Shown piece after piece: positions 35,882 to 43,963 of a stretch of DNA of 64,000 nt. The DNA lies in NCBI GenBank assembly GCA_029245675.1, contig JAQWOV010000002.1:1-64000 (forward strand), written 5' to 3'. Numbering within the stretch: position 1 is the first letter of the stretch; the number at the start of each line of letters is the position of its first letter. The notes beneath the pieces are model-generated. The model saw only the letters and a program-made list of their open reading frames with translations. It was not told the DNA's origin and ran no database searches. The stretch comes from Acidimicrobiales bacterium. Lineage in GTDB: Bacteria; Actinomycetota; Acidimicrobiia; Acidimicrobiales; MedAcidi-G1. Position numbers and translations under genes: made by a program.

Positions 35882-37462
35882 GTGCAGCCGTATGCACTTA
35901 TTCCGGCTACGGTTATAGCCGTGGCAAATATATCGAAAGACCGGGCTTCTAGAGCGCTTGATTGGACCGGAGAGCAAGTAGTTACAACTGTTCATACTGC
36001 GCGGCGAAGATACGATATGGCACTGCTTAGATTCCAAGCAAGATTAGAAAGCCCACAAGTAGATCGTATTTTCCCGTGGGCCGCAGCACTTTTTCTATGG
36101 CTTGTTTTGGCTTTATTAGCTGTGGCTCGAAGTAAAGATTTAGGCTTGAGTAGTACATTGGGTTTCCACTTACAGGCTCTGCACTTAATGGAATCTGGGG
36201 TTGCTCCTGATGTAAGCGAACTAGGTATAAATATTTTCGCTCAACACGCTGCTTTTATTTTCTTTCCAATAGCGCTATTGACGAAAATTTTCCCTCCTAC
36301 TGAAACGCTTTTAGTTGTCCAGTCCTTTGCCATTGCAATAGCTGTAGTACCTCTTTGGAGAATAGGTAGAGAGTCAGCAAACCTCCGAGTAGGTGCTTGT
36401 AGCGCCATCACCCTTGCATACGCTCTCCATCCATCGGTGCAAAATCTTAATCTGGCAGGATTTCATCCCGAAGTGTTTGCTTTACCAGCGCTATTAGCCG
36501 CCTATCTTCAAGGACAAAAGGAGCGCTGGTGGGCAGTGACCGCTTTCCTTTTGATAGTCCTCTCTTCGCGCTCAGATCTTGGACTAGCAGTTGCAGCTCT
36601 GGGAGTTGTTTTCATGTTGGAAGAGAAAAAACGAAAGGGCGTTCTGATCGCTGCCCTAGGCATCTCTTGGTTCTTAGTAATGGCATTTGTTGTTCAACCG
36701 GCTATCGGCAATGGAGAGTACCCACACCTTAAGTCTTTCGCTTCATATGGGGCTGGATCTTTTGGAGTCCTATTTGGATTGATTTCCGACCCTTTCTCTG
36801 TTCTGGGTGATTTATTTGAAAGAGAGAGCTTCGAGAAAGTCCTCCTGCTTGTAGCTCCAGTGCTTTTTTTACCGCTAGTGCGAATGCGGTATTTGTCGCC
36901 CGTACTCCCTCTCTTAGGTTTCTATCTAATAGCGGAAGCGGCAACAGATAACTTGTATAACCCCCAACAAGATGTGGCGCTCTTGACATTCGTATTTATT
37001 GGCGCCCTTTATGCATTGGCGCGAATAGGTCAAGCAGGTGTTAAGCGGATACTTGTAGATAAACGAGTATTAGCTGTATTAGCTCTCACAGCAATAGTTT
37101 TCTTCGTGAGGGATGCAGCTTCTTCTCCCTACGAAGAACCATGGGAATGGGGAAAAAGAGATGTTAGCGATGTTGCTCGTTTAGACGCGGTTGAAAGTAT
37201 TGAAATTTATGATCGTGTTCTAGCGCATCCAAGTGTTTTCAATCTTGTAGCAGAACGTGAAACTATAAAATTGCTACCAGATGACGATCTCTATCTTCCA
37301 AGTTTGAGTCTTGTCGCAGGAATAGACATAGTGATTTTTGATTCAAATGATCTTGAATGGGAGCAGAATGGCATTGAGACATTTGGTCGAGGACTCCAAA
37401 CGTTAGGTTTCAAAGAGGAATTTGATAGAGCCGGCATTCAAGTTTATTCAAGACACCCTTAA
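35882..37462 (+). CDS. DUF2079 family polytopic membrane protein (GT-C-like)
   Basis: A 526-residue protein with about ten hydrophobic helices between residues 60 and 400. The conserved DUF2079 pattern is recognisable in LGFHLQALHLMESGVAPDV, FAQHAAFIFFPIALLTKIFP and NLAGFHPEVFALPALLAAYL. The family is thought to have a GT-C glycosyltransferase-like fold, possibly using lipid-linked sugars outside the membrane; the actual substrate is unknown. GTG 35882 gives a 46-residue soluble N-terminus; ATG 36018 just before the first helix is an alternative start. The gene ends convergently with the HIT gene, overlapping by four bases. Confidence 0.8.
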   Translation: MQPYALIPATVIAVANISKDRASRALDWTGEQVVTTVHTARRRYDMALLRFQARLESPQVDRIFPWAAALFLWLVLALLAVARSKDLGLSSTLGFHLQALHLMESGVAPDVSELGINIFAQHAAFIFFPIALLTKIFPPTETLLVVQSFAIAIAVVPLWRIGRESANLRVGACSAITLAYALHPSVQNLNLAGFHPEVFALPALLAAYLQGQKERWWAVTAFLLIVLSSRSDLGLAVAALGVVFMLEEKKRKGVLIAALGISWFLVMAFVVQPAIGNGEYPHLKSFASYGAGSFGVLFGLISDPFSVLGDLFERESFEKVLLLVAPVLFLPLVRMRYLSPVLPLLGFYLIAEAATDNLYNPQQDVALLTFVFIGALYALARIGQAGVKRILVDKRVLAVLALTAIVFFVRDAASSPYEEPWEWGKRDVSDVARLDAVESIEIYDRVLAHPSVFNLVAERETIKLLPDDDLYLPSLSLVAGIDIVIFDSNDLEWEQNGIETFGRGLQTLGFKEEFDRAGIQVYSRHP

Positions 37463-37860
37463 ACGTTTTCATTTAGTTTGTCGCGTAAAAGATCCGCCAC
37501 TTCATCTAAGTCTTCAGGGTCGCCCATCTCTGCCTGAGTAAAGTCAAGATGCGACATATCTTCTATGGGAACACAATGAATGTGGGTGTGAGGAACTTCA
37601 AATCCAGCAATCATCAAACCTATTCTGGCTGGTTTGAAGATAAGTTGCTGAGCTTTCGCAACCATGTGGGCAATAGTCATCAAGTGGCTTATAGATTCAG
37701 TGTCAAGTTCATGCCATTTATCAACTTCTTCTCGGGGCACAACGAGCACGTGTCCACGGTTCAAAGGACGTATATCAACCATTGCGATACAGATGGAGTC
37801 TTCCCAAATAATACGGCCAGGGATCTCTTTGTTGATGATTTTCGTAAATATTGAAGTCAT
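37459..37860 (-). CDS. HIT family hydrolase
   Basis: A 133-residue histidine-triad protein; start chosen at ATG 37860 (MTSIFTKIINKEIPGRIIWE). The catalytic motif is VPHTHIHCVP (H-x-H-x-H). HIT proteins hydrolyse or transfer nucleotide monophosphates, for example adenosine phosphoramidates, in the cytoplasm. The open frame extends upstream to 37938 but would overlap the divergent pgsA. Length and motifs are typical of Hint-like bacterial HIT proteins. Confidence 0.92.
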   Translation of the reverse strand: MTSIFTKIINKEIPGRIIWEDSICIAMVDIRPLNRGHVLVVPREEVDKWHELDTESISHLMTIAHMVAKAQQLIFKPARIGLMIAGFEVPHTHIHCVPIEDMSHLDFTQAEMGDPEDLDEVADLLRDKLNENV

Positions 37861-37916
37861 TCGAATCCTTGACTCAGATTGCGGCAGTTCTGTTCTCTGA
37901 TCGTAGGCTGCAAATT

Positions 37917-38519
37917 GTGAAAGAAGGCGTATTTTCAAAGTACTTGAATAGGGAAGAGATTCTGACTCTCCCGAATTTGATCAGCCTTGCTCGCTTGGGA
38001 TGCATACCGTGGTTTGCTTGGCTTCTCCTTACGAGCGAAGACAGAGTTTATGCCGGCTTACTTTTAGGGATTCTCGGAGCTACTGACTGGGTGGATGGCT
38101 GGATAGCGAGAAAATTCAATCAAATAAGTGAACTCGGAAAGGTTCTTGATCCAACTGCCGACCGGTTACTCCTTATAGTCGCAGTTCCAGTACTAATTAT
38201 TGATGGTTCAGTTCCAGCGTGGTTTGCCATTGCGGCGCTAGTTAGGGAGGTTTTGGTCGGTGGAGCAGCGATACTCCTAGCTACTTTAGGGGCACGACGT
38301 ATAGACGTGACTTGGTGGGGTAAAACTTCCACGTTTGCAATGATGTGGGCTTTCCCATGTTTTCTGCTTGGCGAATCGGAGATATTTGGGAGTGAATTTT
38401 TCTCTATTTTTGCATGGTTATCTGGGCTTCCGGGCCTGGTTATTGCTTGGTTCTCTGCGGCTCAGTACATTCCCTTAGCTAAACAGGCTTATAAAGAGGG
38501 ACGATCTTTAGAAAGTTAA
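37917..38519 (+). CDS. pgsA: CDP-alcohol phosphatidyltransferase (PgsA type)
   Basis: A membrane enzyme of about 200 residues that transfers a phosphatidyl group from CDP-diacylglycerol to an alcohol. The family motif D-x2-D-G-x2-A-R-x8-G-x3-D-x3-D is complete in TDWVDGWIARKFNQISELGK followed by VLDPTADRL. About five membrane helices are present. The frame is open from TTG 37851, but that would overlap the HIT start; GTG 37917 gives a normal length and leaves space for a divergent promoter. Glycerol-3-phosphate is the likely acceptor (phosphatidylglycerophosphate synthase), but other alcohols cannot be excluded. It precedes garA as in other actinobacteria. Confidence 0.87.
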   Translation: MKEGVFSKYLNREEILTLPNLISLARLGCIPWFAWLLLTSEDRVYAGLLLGILGATDWVDGWIARKFNQISELGKVLDPTADRLLLIVAVPVLIIDGSVPAWFAIAALVREVLVGGAAILLATLGARRIDVTWWGKTSTFAMMWAFPCFLLGESEIFGSEFFSIFAWLSGLPGLVIAWFSAAQYIPLAKQAYKEGRSLES

Positions 38520-38634
38520 AATACGCGCCGTACTTTTGTGTGATAACTAAAGCAGTAGACTGTAATAGAAGAGGAATGTGAGGAGCATCAATTCTTAATT
38601 TCACGGCATGACGATCTGAAGAAAGGGAGGGCCG

Positions 38635-39099
38635 ATGATTTCTATAACTTGCCAAAACTGTGGGCATTCAGATAAACGCTCGTCCAGATTTTGCCCTTCT
38701 TGCGGAAATAGGCTTGTACATGAGAATGAAGAAAGTACAGATGTTTTTGAAATCATAGAGTCAATTCCTCACGAATTTGATCGAGCCCAGTTTCCTCAAA
38801 ATTGCGGACTACTTGTTGTTGAGTCTGGTCCTAAGGCTGGAGCACGTTACGGTCTTGAAGCAGAGGTAGTCACTATTGGGCGACATAGCGAAGCCGATGT
38901 ATTCCTTGACGACATAACAGTTTCTCGTCGTCATGCCCGGATTGAACAGATAAATGATCACTATCGTGTAAGCGATGCGGGTTCGCTTAACGGAACCTAT
39001 GTGAATCGCGAGCGGATAGATAATCTCGAACTTCACGACGAAGATGAAATTCAAATCGGGAAATTTCGATTCGTCTTTTTCCATGGAATAGGAAACTGA
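38635..39099 (+). CDS. garA: GarA/OdhI-like FHA protein with N-terminal zinc ribbon
   Basis: A 154-residue protein. Residues 6-27 form a zinc ribbon (CQNCGHSDKRSSRFCPSCGN, two CxxC pairs). A short linker with ESTDVFEIIE resembles the GarA phosphorylation motif ETTSVFRAD. The FHA domain (about 55-150) contains IGRHSEADVFLDD, TVSRRHARIE and GSLNGTYVNRERID and is very close to mycobacterial GarA. GarA, phosphorylated by Ser/Thr kinases, controls 2-oxoglutarate dehydrogenase, glutamate dehydrogenase and glutamate synthase. The zinc ribbon is not found in mycobacterial GarA as I remember it. A good ribosome binding site (GGGAGG) lies five bases before the ATG; ftsR follows directly. Confidence 0.88.
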   Translation: MISITCQNCGHSDKRSSRFCPSCGNRLVHENEESTDVFEIIESIPHEFDRAQFPQNCGLLVVESGPKAGARYGLEAEVVTIGRHSEADVFLDDITVSRRHARIEQINDHYRVSDAGSLNGTYVNRERIDNLELHDEDEIQIGKFRFVFFHGIGN

Positions 39100-39106
39100 A
39101 TCAGTC

Positions 39107-39847
39107 ATGGTCGGAGGAAATACTGAAGAGGTGACCAGCGCTTCTGATAGGACGATGTCAATAGGTGAAGTTCTTTCGGGCTTAGAGCCGGAGTTTCCAG
39201 ATATCACAATTTCAAAAATTAGATTCCTTGAATCTCAGGGATTACTGGATCCGCAGAGAACTGCTTCTGGGTATCGAAAATTTTCAGTTCAGGATATGAC
39301 CGTCTTAAGATGGATACTTCGGCAACAGCGCGAGCATTTTTTACCCCTAAAAGTGATTAGGCAGTTGTTGGATGAGTCAGGTGGTCAGATACCAGAGGAA
39401 GTTAGTGGAGAAGAAGCAACAGGGGATGTTCAACCTTTCCGAGAAAGAGGCAACAGTCACACTTTCGCCGGTTCAGTGAGTGTCAGCCTTGAGGAGCTGG
39501 CAAAAGCTTCCGGGTTAGAAATGTCCACTGTGCAAGAATTAGAAAAGATGGGTCTCTTATTCGGCCATGAAGCAGGAAGCGTTACTGTTTATGACGATGA
39601 CTCCCTTTTGGTTGCTCATCTTGCTTCCACATTCTTGGATCTCGGCTTCGACATTCGCCATCTACGAATGTACTTAGTCTCAGCTCAACGTGAAGCCGGA
39701 ACATTGGAACAAGTTCTACTTCCACTTATGCGCGAAGACGCTGTGGCACGCTCTCAAGTCAATAAACAACTAGATGAATTAATCGAGGCCGGTTCTCGCC
39801 TACGTCAAATAGTCTTACGCCGCTCACTTGGACGCCTAGGTAAGTAA
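39107..39847 (+). CDS. ftsR: MerR-family regulator FtsR (Rv1828-like)
   Basis: A 246-residue protein with a MerR winged-helix start: MSIGEVLSGLEPEFPDITIS, KIRFLESQGLLDPQRTASGY and RKFSVQDMTVLRWILRQQRE. The C-terminal part (LEKMGLLFGHEAGSVTVYDD onward) is the second domain of the Rv1828/FtsR family. In corynebacteria and mycobacteria FtsR activates ftsZ transcription. It lies next to garA and two genes before the bifunctional nuclease, matching the mycobacterial Rv1827-Rv1830 order. No typical metal-binding cysteines are visible, so it is not a metal sensor. Confidence 0.9.
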   Translation: MVGGNTEEVTSASDRTMSIGEVLSGLEPEFPDITISKIRFLESQGLLDPQRTASGYRKFSVQDMTVLRWILRQQREHFLPLKVIRQLLDESGGQIPEEVSGEEATGDVQPFRERGNSHTFAGSVSVSLEELAKASGLEMSTVQELEKMGLLFGHEAGSVTVYDDDSLLVAHLASTFLDLGFDIRHLRMYLVSAQREAGTLEQVLLPLMREDAVARSQVNKQLDELIEAGSRLRQIVLRRSLGRLGK

Positions 39848-39850
39848 AAG

Positions 39851-40444
39851 ATGGAGTCTCCTCAACTTCTTTACACGCGCGATCAAATTATGAAGCGGGT
39901 TGATGAATTAGGCACTGAACTGACTGCCAATCTAGAAGAAGGAGCGGTAATTGTCGGAGTACTTAAAGGCTGCTTACCTTTCATGGCTGACCTTGTCAGA
40001 AAAATAGATGTACCTGTAGAGATTGATTTTCTAGCTTTAAGTACTTTTGCTCCAGACAGCGGGAGAGTTAGGCTAACTCGAGACTTAGACACAGATATAA
40101 CTGGTCGACAAGTTGTTTTAGTGGAAGATTTAGTAGACACCGGACTACGGCTGAATTTTCTGTTGAAACATCTCAGAGATCGGTCACCATCAGAAGTCAG
40201 GGTTTGCACAATGTTTGATCGCGTTGAGCGTCGAGTGCTACCTATCAACTTGGAGCACGTTGGATTTGAACTTGATTCCTCTTTCGTTGTTGGCTACGGA
40301 TTGGACTATGGAGGTCAGTTTAGAAACCTCCCAGAACTGGTCTCAGTAGAATTAGGAGACTTGGAAAAAGATCCGGACGGTTTGTGTGAAAAGATCTACG
40401 CCTTAGGTCAAAGAGATCAAGTATCTTCTATGGAAGCAAGTTAG
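39851..40444 (+). CDS. hpt: Hypoxanthine phosphoribosyltransferase
   Basis: A 197-residue purine salvage enzyme that makes IMP or GMP from hypoxanthine or guanine and PRPP. The PRPP-binding motif is VVLVEDLVDTGLRL, the N-terminal part has VGVLKGCLPFMADL (the PPi loop L-K-G) and the C-terminal part FVVGYGLDYGGQFRNLPEL is the base-binding region. It starts three bases after the ftsR stop and lies between ftsR and the bifunctional nuclease, a position where mycobacteria have no hpt, so this is a local insertion into the conserved block. Confidence 0.93.
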   Translation: MESPQLLYTRDQIMKRVDELGTELTANLEEGAVIVGVLKGCLPFMADLVRKIDVPVEIDFLALSTFAPDSGRVRLTRDLDTDITGRQVVLVEDLVDTGLRLNFLLKHLRDRSPSEVRVCTMFDRVERRVLPINLEHVGFELDSSFVVGYGLDYGGQFRNLPELVSVELGDLEKDPDGLCEKIYALGQRDQVSSMEAS

Positions 40445-40454
40445 TGGGAGAGCA

Positions 40455-40937
40455 ATGATGATTGAAATGAAAATAATGAATGTGCAGGAAGTACTACCTA
40501 CCAATGTTCCTGTGGTGATACTTCAAGAAGAATCTGGAAGTCGGCTGCTTCCTATTTTTATTGGAAGGCCAGAAGCAACAGCGATTGGTCTTTCACTAGC
40601 AAATCAGGACCCTCCACGCCCAATGACTCATGATCTTCTGGTCACTATTGTAGAACTACTAGGATTCCAAGTTGAACGGATAGAGATCACAGAACTACGT
40701 GAGAAAACCTTCTTTGCTGATATTTACTTTCGTGGCCCTAAGGGAGTGGAGGTCGTATCTTCTCGCCCATCGGATGCCTTAGCAGTTGCAGTTCGTACTG
40801 GAGCTACCATTTATGTCGATGAAGGGGTAATGGACCAGGCCAGTTATTTGGCTGAAGAAGATGATTCTCTTTCTGAGACTCAAATTGATGACTTTCGTGA
40901 TTTTCTTGATTCAGTAAATCCGGATGATTTTGCTTAA
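40455..40937 (+). CDS. Bifunctional nuclease family protein (BFN, DUF151)
   Basis: A 160-residue protein equivalent to mycobacterial Rv1829. Typical patterns are VVILQEESGSRLLPIFIGRP and EATAIGLSLANQDPPRPMTH near the start and DIYFRGPKGVEVVSSRPSDA, LAVAVRTGATIYVDEGVMDQ in the centre. The plant BFN members act as DNase and RNase; the bacterial role is not established. The last 30 residues are acidic. A second ATG three bases on is an alternative start. It belongs to the garA-ftsR-hpt-bfn-merR group. Confidence 0.88.
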   Translation: MMIEMKIMNVQEVLPTNVPVVILQEESGSRLLPIFIGRPEATAIGLSLANQDPPRPMTHDLLVTIVELLGFQVERIEITELREKTFFADIYFRGPKGVEVVSSRPSDALAVAVRTGATIYVDEGVMDQASYLAEEDDSLSETQIDDFRDFLDSVNPDDFA

Positions 40938-40960
40938 TATTCTTACTTTTAGTGATTAAA

Positions 40961-40979
40961 TTCGCGCCAAGCGCGCGAA
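40961..40979 (+). terminator. Stem-loop after the bifunctional nuclease gene
   Basis: TTCGCGC-CAAGC-GCGCGAA forms a perfect seven-pair hairpin 23 bases after the gene's stop. A run of five Ts follows ten bases later rather than immediately, so it could be a weak terminator or an operator for the next regulator, which also lies downstream. Confidence 0.35.
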
Positions 40980-41073
40980 ATAGTTGAATTTTTGACTAAA
41001 AAACTCTAATCTTAGAAAGTACACGCATGTAGTTCACTGATGAACTTCATCTAGGCAAAGGCTAATACTTTCC

Positions 41074-41553
41074 ATGACCATCAAAGAGACAGAAAAAGGC
41101 TACAGCGGCAAAAAGACAGCTGAAATAGTTGGAATCACTTACCGTCAGCTTGATTATTGGGCACGAACAGATCTAGTTCGCCCATCTATGGCTGATGCTT
41201 CCGGATCAGGCAGCAGACGCTTTTATTCATATAGAGACCTCTTGGAGTTAAAAGCGATTAAGACACTCCTCGATGCTGGAATACGTTTAGAGATGGTTCG
41301 TGAAGTTTTCTCATACCTCTCAAGTGAACTGGATGAAGACGTAACACAAGTAAATCTTGTAATCAGCGGAAATAAATCTGTTCTCGTGAGAAGCGGTGAA
41401 GAAATTGTTGATCTGCTGCAAAATGGCCAAGGAGTATTAAACATTCTTCCATTGGCAGGTGTTAAAGAAGAAGTTGATGCAAAGATAGTAGATCTAAATA
41501 TCTTCTCAAGAGGAGTGGACGGACGAGGATCCCCACTGGCAGTAGGGCAATAG
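41074..41553 (+). CDS. MerR-family regulator (Rv1830-like)
   Basis: A 159-residue protein with a MerR DNA-binding domain: KTAEIVGITYRQLDYWARTD, LVRPSMADASGSGSRRFYSY and RDLLELKAIKTLLDAGIRLE. The C-terminal part (LVISGNKSVLVRSGEEIVDL) is the conserved second domain of the Rv1830 family. Mutations in mycobacterial Rv1830 (resR/mcdR) have been linked to altered growth and cell division timing. Position after ftsR and bfn agrees. It has its own 136-base upstream region with a hairpin. Confidence 0.88.
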   Translation: MTIKETEKGYSGKKTAEIVGITYRQLDYWARTDLVRPSMADASGSGSRRFYSYRDLLELKAIKTLLDAGIRLEMVREVFSYLSSELDEDVTQVNLVISGNKSVLVRSGEEIVDLLQNGQGVLNILPLAGVKEEVDAKIVDLNIFSRGVDGRGSPLAVGQ

Positions 41554-41572
41554 ATTACGCTCAGTTATACCC

Positions 41573-41920
41573 ATGGCTGAGTTATATCAAATACCTAATG
41601 CGAAAGTAAGCGAAGAATTCGCTCATGAATCTGAGAGGCGAATAGCCGATTTATTTGACTTCTACGGGGTGTCTTGGGAGTACGAACCAAAAACCTTCAT
41701 CCTTAATGAAGACGAAGACGGAAATCCTCTTTCTGCATTCACACCAGATTTTTATTTGCCAGACTATGACGTCTATTTAGAGGTAACCACACTCCGTCAA
41801 TCTCTAGTAACCCATAAGAATAAAAAAATTAGACAGATGGGCGAAAGATATCCAGAAGTAAAAGTTCGGATTCTCTACCAGCGCGATGTCGAAAGATTAT
41901 TTGTAACTCACGCCGCTTGA
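41573..41920 (+). CDS. Small PD-(D/E)XK nuclease-like protein
   Basis: A 115-residue protein. The pattern FTPDFYLPDYDVYLEVTT resembles the core of PD-(D/E)XK nucleases such as FTPDF-(L/Y)-P-x(5-7)-EVK, with an upstream Glu around residue 19-21, Asp59 and Glu70. The usual catalytic Lys is Thr72; a lysine-rich segment HKNKK follows nearby and might replace it. The domain stands alone, without DNA-binding or restriction partners. It starts 19 bases after the MerR gene. Activity is uncertain; it may be a repair-related or non-catalytic member. Confidence 0.6.
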   Translation: MAELYQIPNAKVSEEFAHESERRIADLFDFYGVSWEYEPKTFILNEDEDGNPLSAFTPDFYLPDYDVYLEVTTLRQSLVTHKNKKIRQMGERYPEVKVRILYQRDVERLFVTHAA

Positions 41921-41935
41921 TCAAGAAGTAGAAAC

Positions 41936-42718
41936 TTATTCAAGCAAATCCGGCTGCTCTTGAAGAATCCGATCAAATAACGGTTGGGCGCTAAGCCAAC
42001 TGGAAAATGGGTTTCCAACGTATTTGTGTGTGTGAGCAGCAGTTTCATGATCAAGTAGAACTGGTGATCCGGCCGCTTCAGCTAAAAGTTGCGCTTGGCA
42101 AGAACGTTCCATTGTTACAAAAAGCCAGACTGCTTCATCAACCGAATCACCAACGGTTAATAGTCCATGATTCCTTAATATGGCCGCACGACAACTTCCA
42201 AGAGATTCAGCTATCCGTAATCCTTCTTCGGGGTCATTTACTACTCCGGTGTAATCATCGAAGAGAACGTGGTTCTCGTAAAAGATGCATGAATCTTGAG
42301 TTATCGGATCAAGTTCACGTCCAAGAGAAGACCAAGCTTTCCCATAAAGTGAGTGAGAATGTGCTGCTGCATCGATCTCAGAATGCGTCATATGTATTCC
42401 AGAATGTATAGCGAACGCCGCTTGGTTGACCGCATAGTCGCCTTCCAGTATTTCTCCAGTGTGAGACACTAGAAGTAGATCTGATACTGAAATATCACTA
42501 AATGGTTGACCAAGCGCATTTACCCAGAAAGCATCAGTCTGCTCAGGGTCGCGAACCGTAATATGGCCCGCTACACCTTCGCTGAAACCAAATTTTCCAA
42601 AAATGCGAAAACCTGCAGCCAAACGTTCTTTTCTGTGCTTTCTTTCTTCTTCAATGGAGTCAAAAGAAGGTACTTCATAATAAATGGGCTTACTTCCCGT
42701 TGGGGGTGGAACAGCCAT
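41936..42718 (-). CDS. Class II aldolase/adducin family protein
   Basis: A 260-residue cytoplasmic protein. Zinc-ligand histidines are in AAAHSHSLYGKAWS and later AAHTHKYVG; GVAGHITVRDPE and AAILRNHGLLTVG are the other family signatures. Class II aldolases such as fuculose-1-phosphate aldolase cleave sugar phosphates, but this subfamily (with the long N-terminal region and the LAAGFRIFGKFGFSEGVAGH pattern) is often of unknown substrate. It is transcribed opposite to the nuclease-like gene and ends 15 bases from it. Confidence 0.83.
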   Translation of the reverse strand: MAVPPPTGSKPIYYEVPSFDSIEEERKHRKERLAAGFRIFGKFGFSEGVAGHITVRDPEQTDAFWVNALGQPFSDISVSDLLLVSHTGEILEGDYAVNQAAFAIHSGIHMTHSEIDAAAHSHSLYGKAWSSLGRELDPITQDSCIFYENHVLFDDYTGVVNDPEEGLRIAESLGSCRAAILRNHGLLTVGDSVDEAVWLFVTMERSCQAQLLAEAAGSPVLLDHETAAHTHKYVGNPFSSWLSAQPLFDRILQEQPDLLE

Positions 42719-42805
42719 ATCAAACTCCTCGTATTTCAGTAATCAATTGTAAGCGAATTCTTTTCAGTGGACATACAGGCATACCTCTAAAGACAAAGTC
42801 CATAT

Positions 42806-43900
42806 CTAGAGGACATTGATTGTCTTTTGACGTAGCCAGTGATCAGCTAACACTAGAAGAGCCATTGATTCAACCAACGGAACAGCGCGAGGCAGAACAC
42901 AGGGATCATGTCTCCCGGTGGCAGAAAGTTCAACAGGGTTATTTTCAGTATCTACTGTTTCCTGCTTAGAGGAAATTGTTGCAGTCGGTTTGAATGCAAC
43001 TCTAAAAATAACATCCGCGCCGTTAGTAATTCCTCCTTGAACACCTCCGGAATTATTTGTTGCAGTAGTCGGGCCGTCATCTCCTGCAATAAATGGATCG
43101 TTATGGTCTTTCCCAGTCATCTTGACCGCTTCAAAACCACTACCGATATCAAAACCTTTAACAGCAGGCAATGAAAGCATTCCTTTTGCTAAATCTGCTT
43201 CCATGCGGTCAAAGACCGGTTCTCCAAGGCCAGCAGGAACCCCGCGAGCAACACAGGTAACAATACCTCCGAGGGAGTCTCCATTTTTTCGTGCTTCTTC
43301 AATAGCGAAAGTCATTTTTGCAGCTGCATCCGGATCCGGGCACCGAGTTGGATCGCTTTCGACGTCGTCAAGTGAAACGGTGGAGAAATCCACCTCAGAG
43401 TGAATTGTGTGCACTTGAGAAACCCATGCGAGAACTTCTATTCCACAGGCTTCTTGTAATAGCGCACGAGCAACAGCACCAGCAGCAACTCGACCAACAG
43501 TTTCACGGGCACTGGACCGTCCTCCGCCCTCCCAATTTCGTATCCCATACTTCTCTTGGTAAGTGAAATCAGCATGTGAGGGTCGATAGAGGTCTTTTAG
43601 GTGGTCATATGCTTCAGGTTTAGCATCAGAGTTCCTAACAAGAATTGCGATAGGTGTTCCAAGGGTTTTGCCCTCAAATACTCCTGAAAGTATTTCTGCT
43701 TCGTCGGCTTCTTTGCGCTGTGTGGTAAGGCGGCTTTGCCCAGGTCGGCGTCGATCTAAATCATTTTGTATTAGGCCCGCAGAAAGCTCAAGACGTGGAG
43801 GACAGCCATCAATAACCACGCCGATCCCTCCTCCGTGGCTTTCTCCCCAAGTTGCAATACGAAACGTATGTCCAAAATAACTACTCACTTCAGTAATCAT
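42806..43900 (-). CDS. aroC: Chorismate synthase
   Basis: A 364-residue enzyme that forms chorismate from 5-enolpyruvylshikimate-3-phosphate with reduced FMN, the last step of the shikimate pathway. Signatures: [20 protein letters not shown] (signature 1), [20 protein letters not shown] (signature 2) and [20 protein letters not shown] (signature 3). Length is normal. Other aro genes are not next to it. It starts divergently from the acyl-CoA synthetase gene. Confidence 0.98.
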   Translation of the reverse strand: MITEVSSYFGHTFRIATWGESHGGGIGVVIDGCPPRLELSAGLIQNDLDRRRPGQSRLTTQRKEADEAEILSGVFEGKTLGTPIAILVRNSDAKPEAYDHLKDLYRPSHADFTYQEKYGIRNWEGGGRSSARETVGRVAAGAVARALLQEACGIEVLAWVSQVHTIHSEVDFSTVSLDDVESDPTRCPDPDAAAKMTFAIEEARKNGDSLGGIVTCVARGVPAGLGEPVFDRMEADLAKGMLSLPAVKGFDIGSGFEAVKMTGKDHNDPFIAGDDGPTTATNNSGGVQGGITNGADVIFRVAFKPTATISSKQETVDTENNPVELSATGRHDPCVLPRAVPLVESMALLVLADHWLRQKTINVL

Positions 43901-43963
43901 AGATGGCGAAAGAGGCGATAGCCGAACACTTTAATTTAATAAGAGGAATGATAGGTTTTTCTG

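Noticed and set aside
42007-42411. 134-codon plus-strand open frame opposite the class II aldolase gene
   Set aside because: The minus-strand frame has clear family motifs; the plus-strand translation is a basic, unfamiliar shadow.
42785-42826. CCTCTA/TAGAGG inverted repeat near the aroC stop
   Set aside because: Six pairs with a long loop and no U-run in either direction; too weak to call a terminator.
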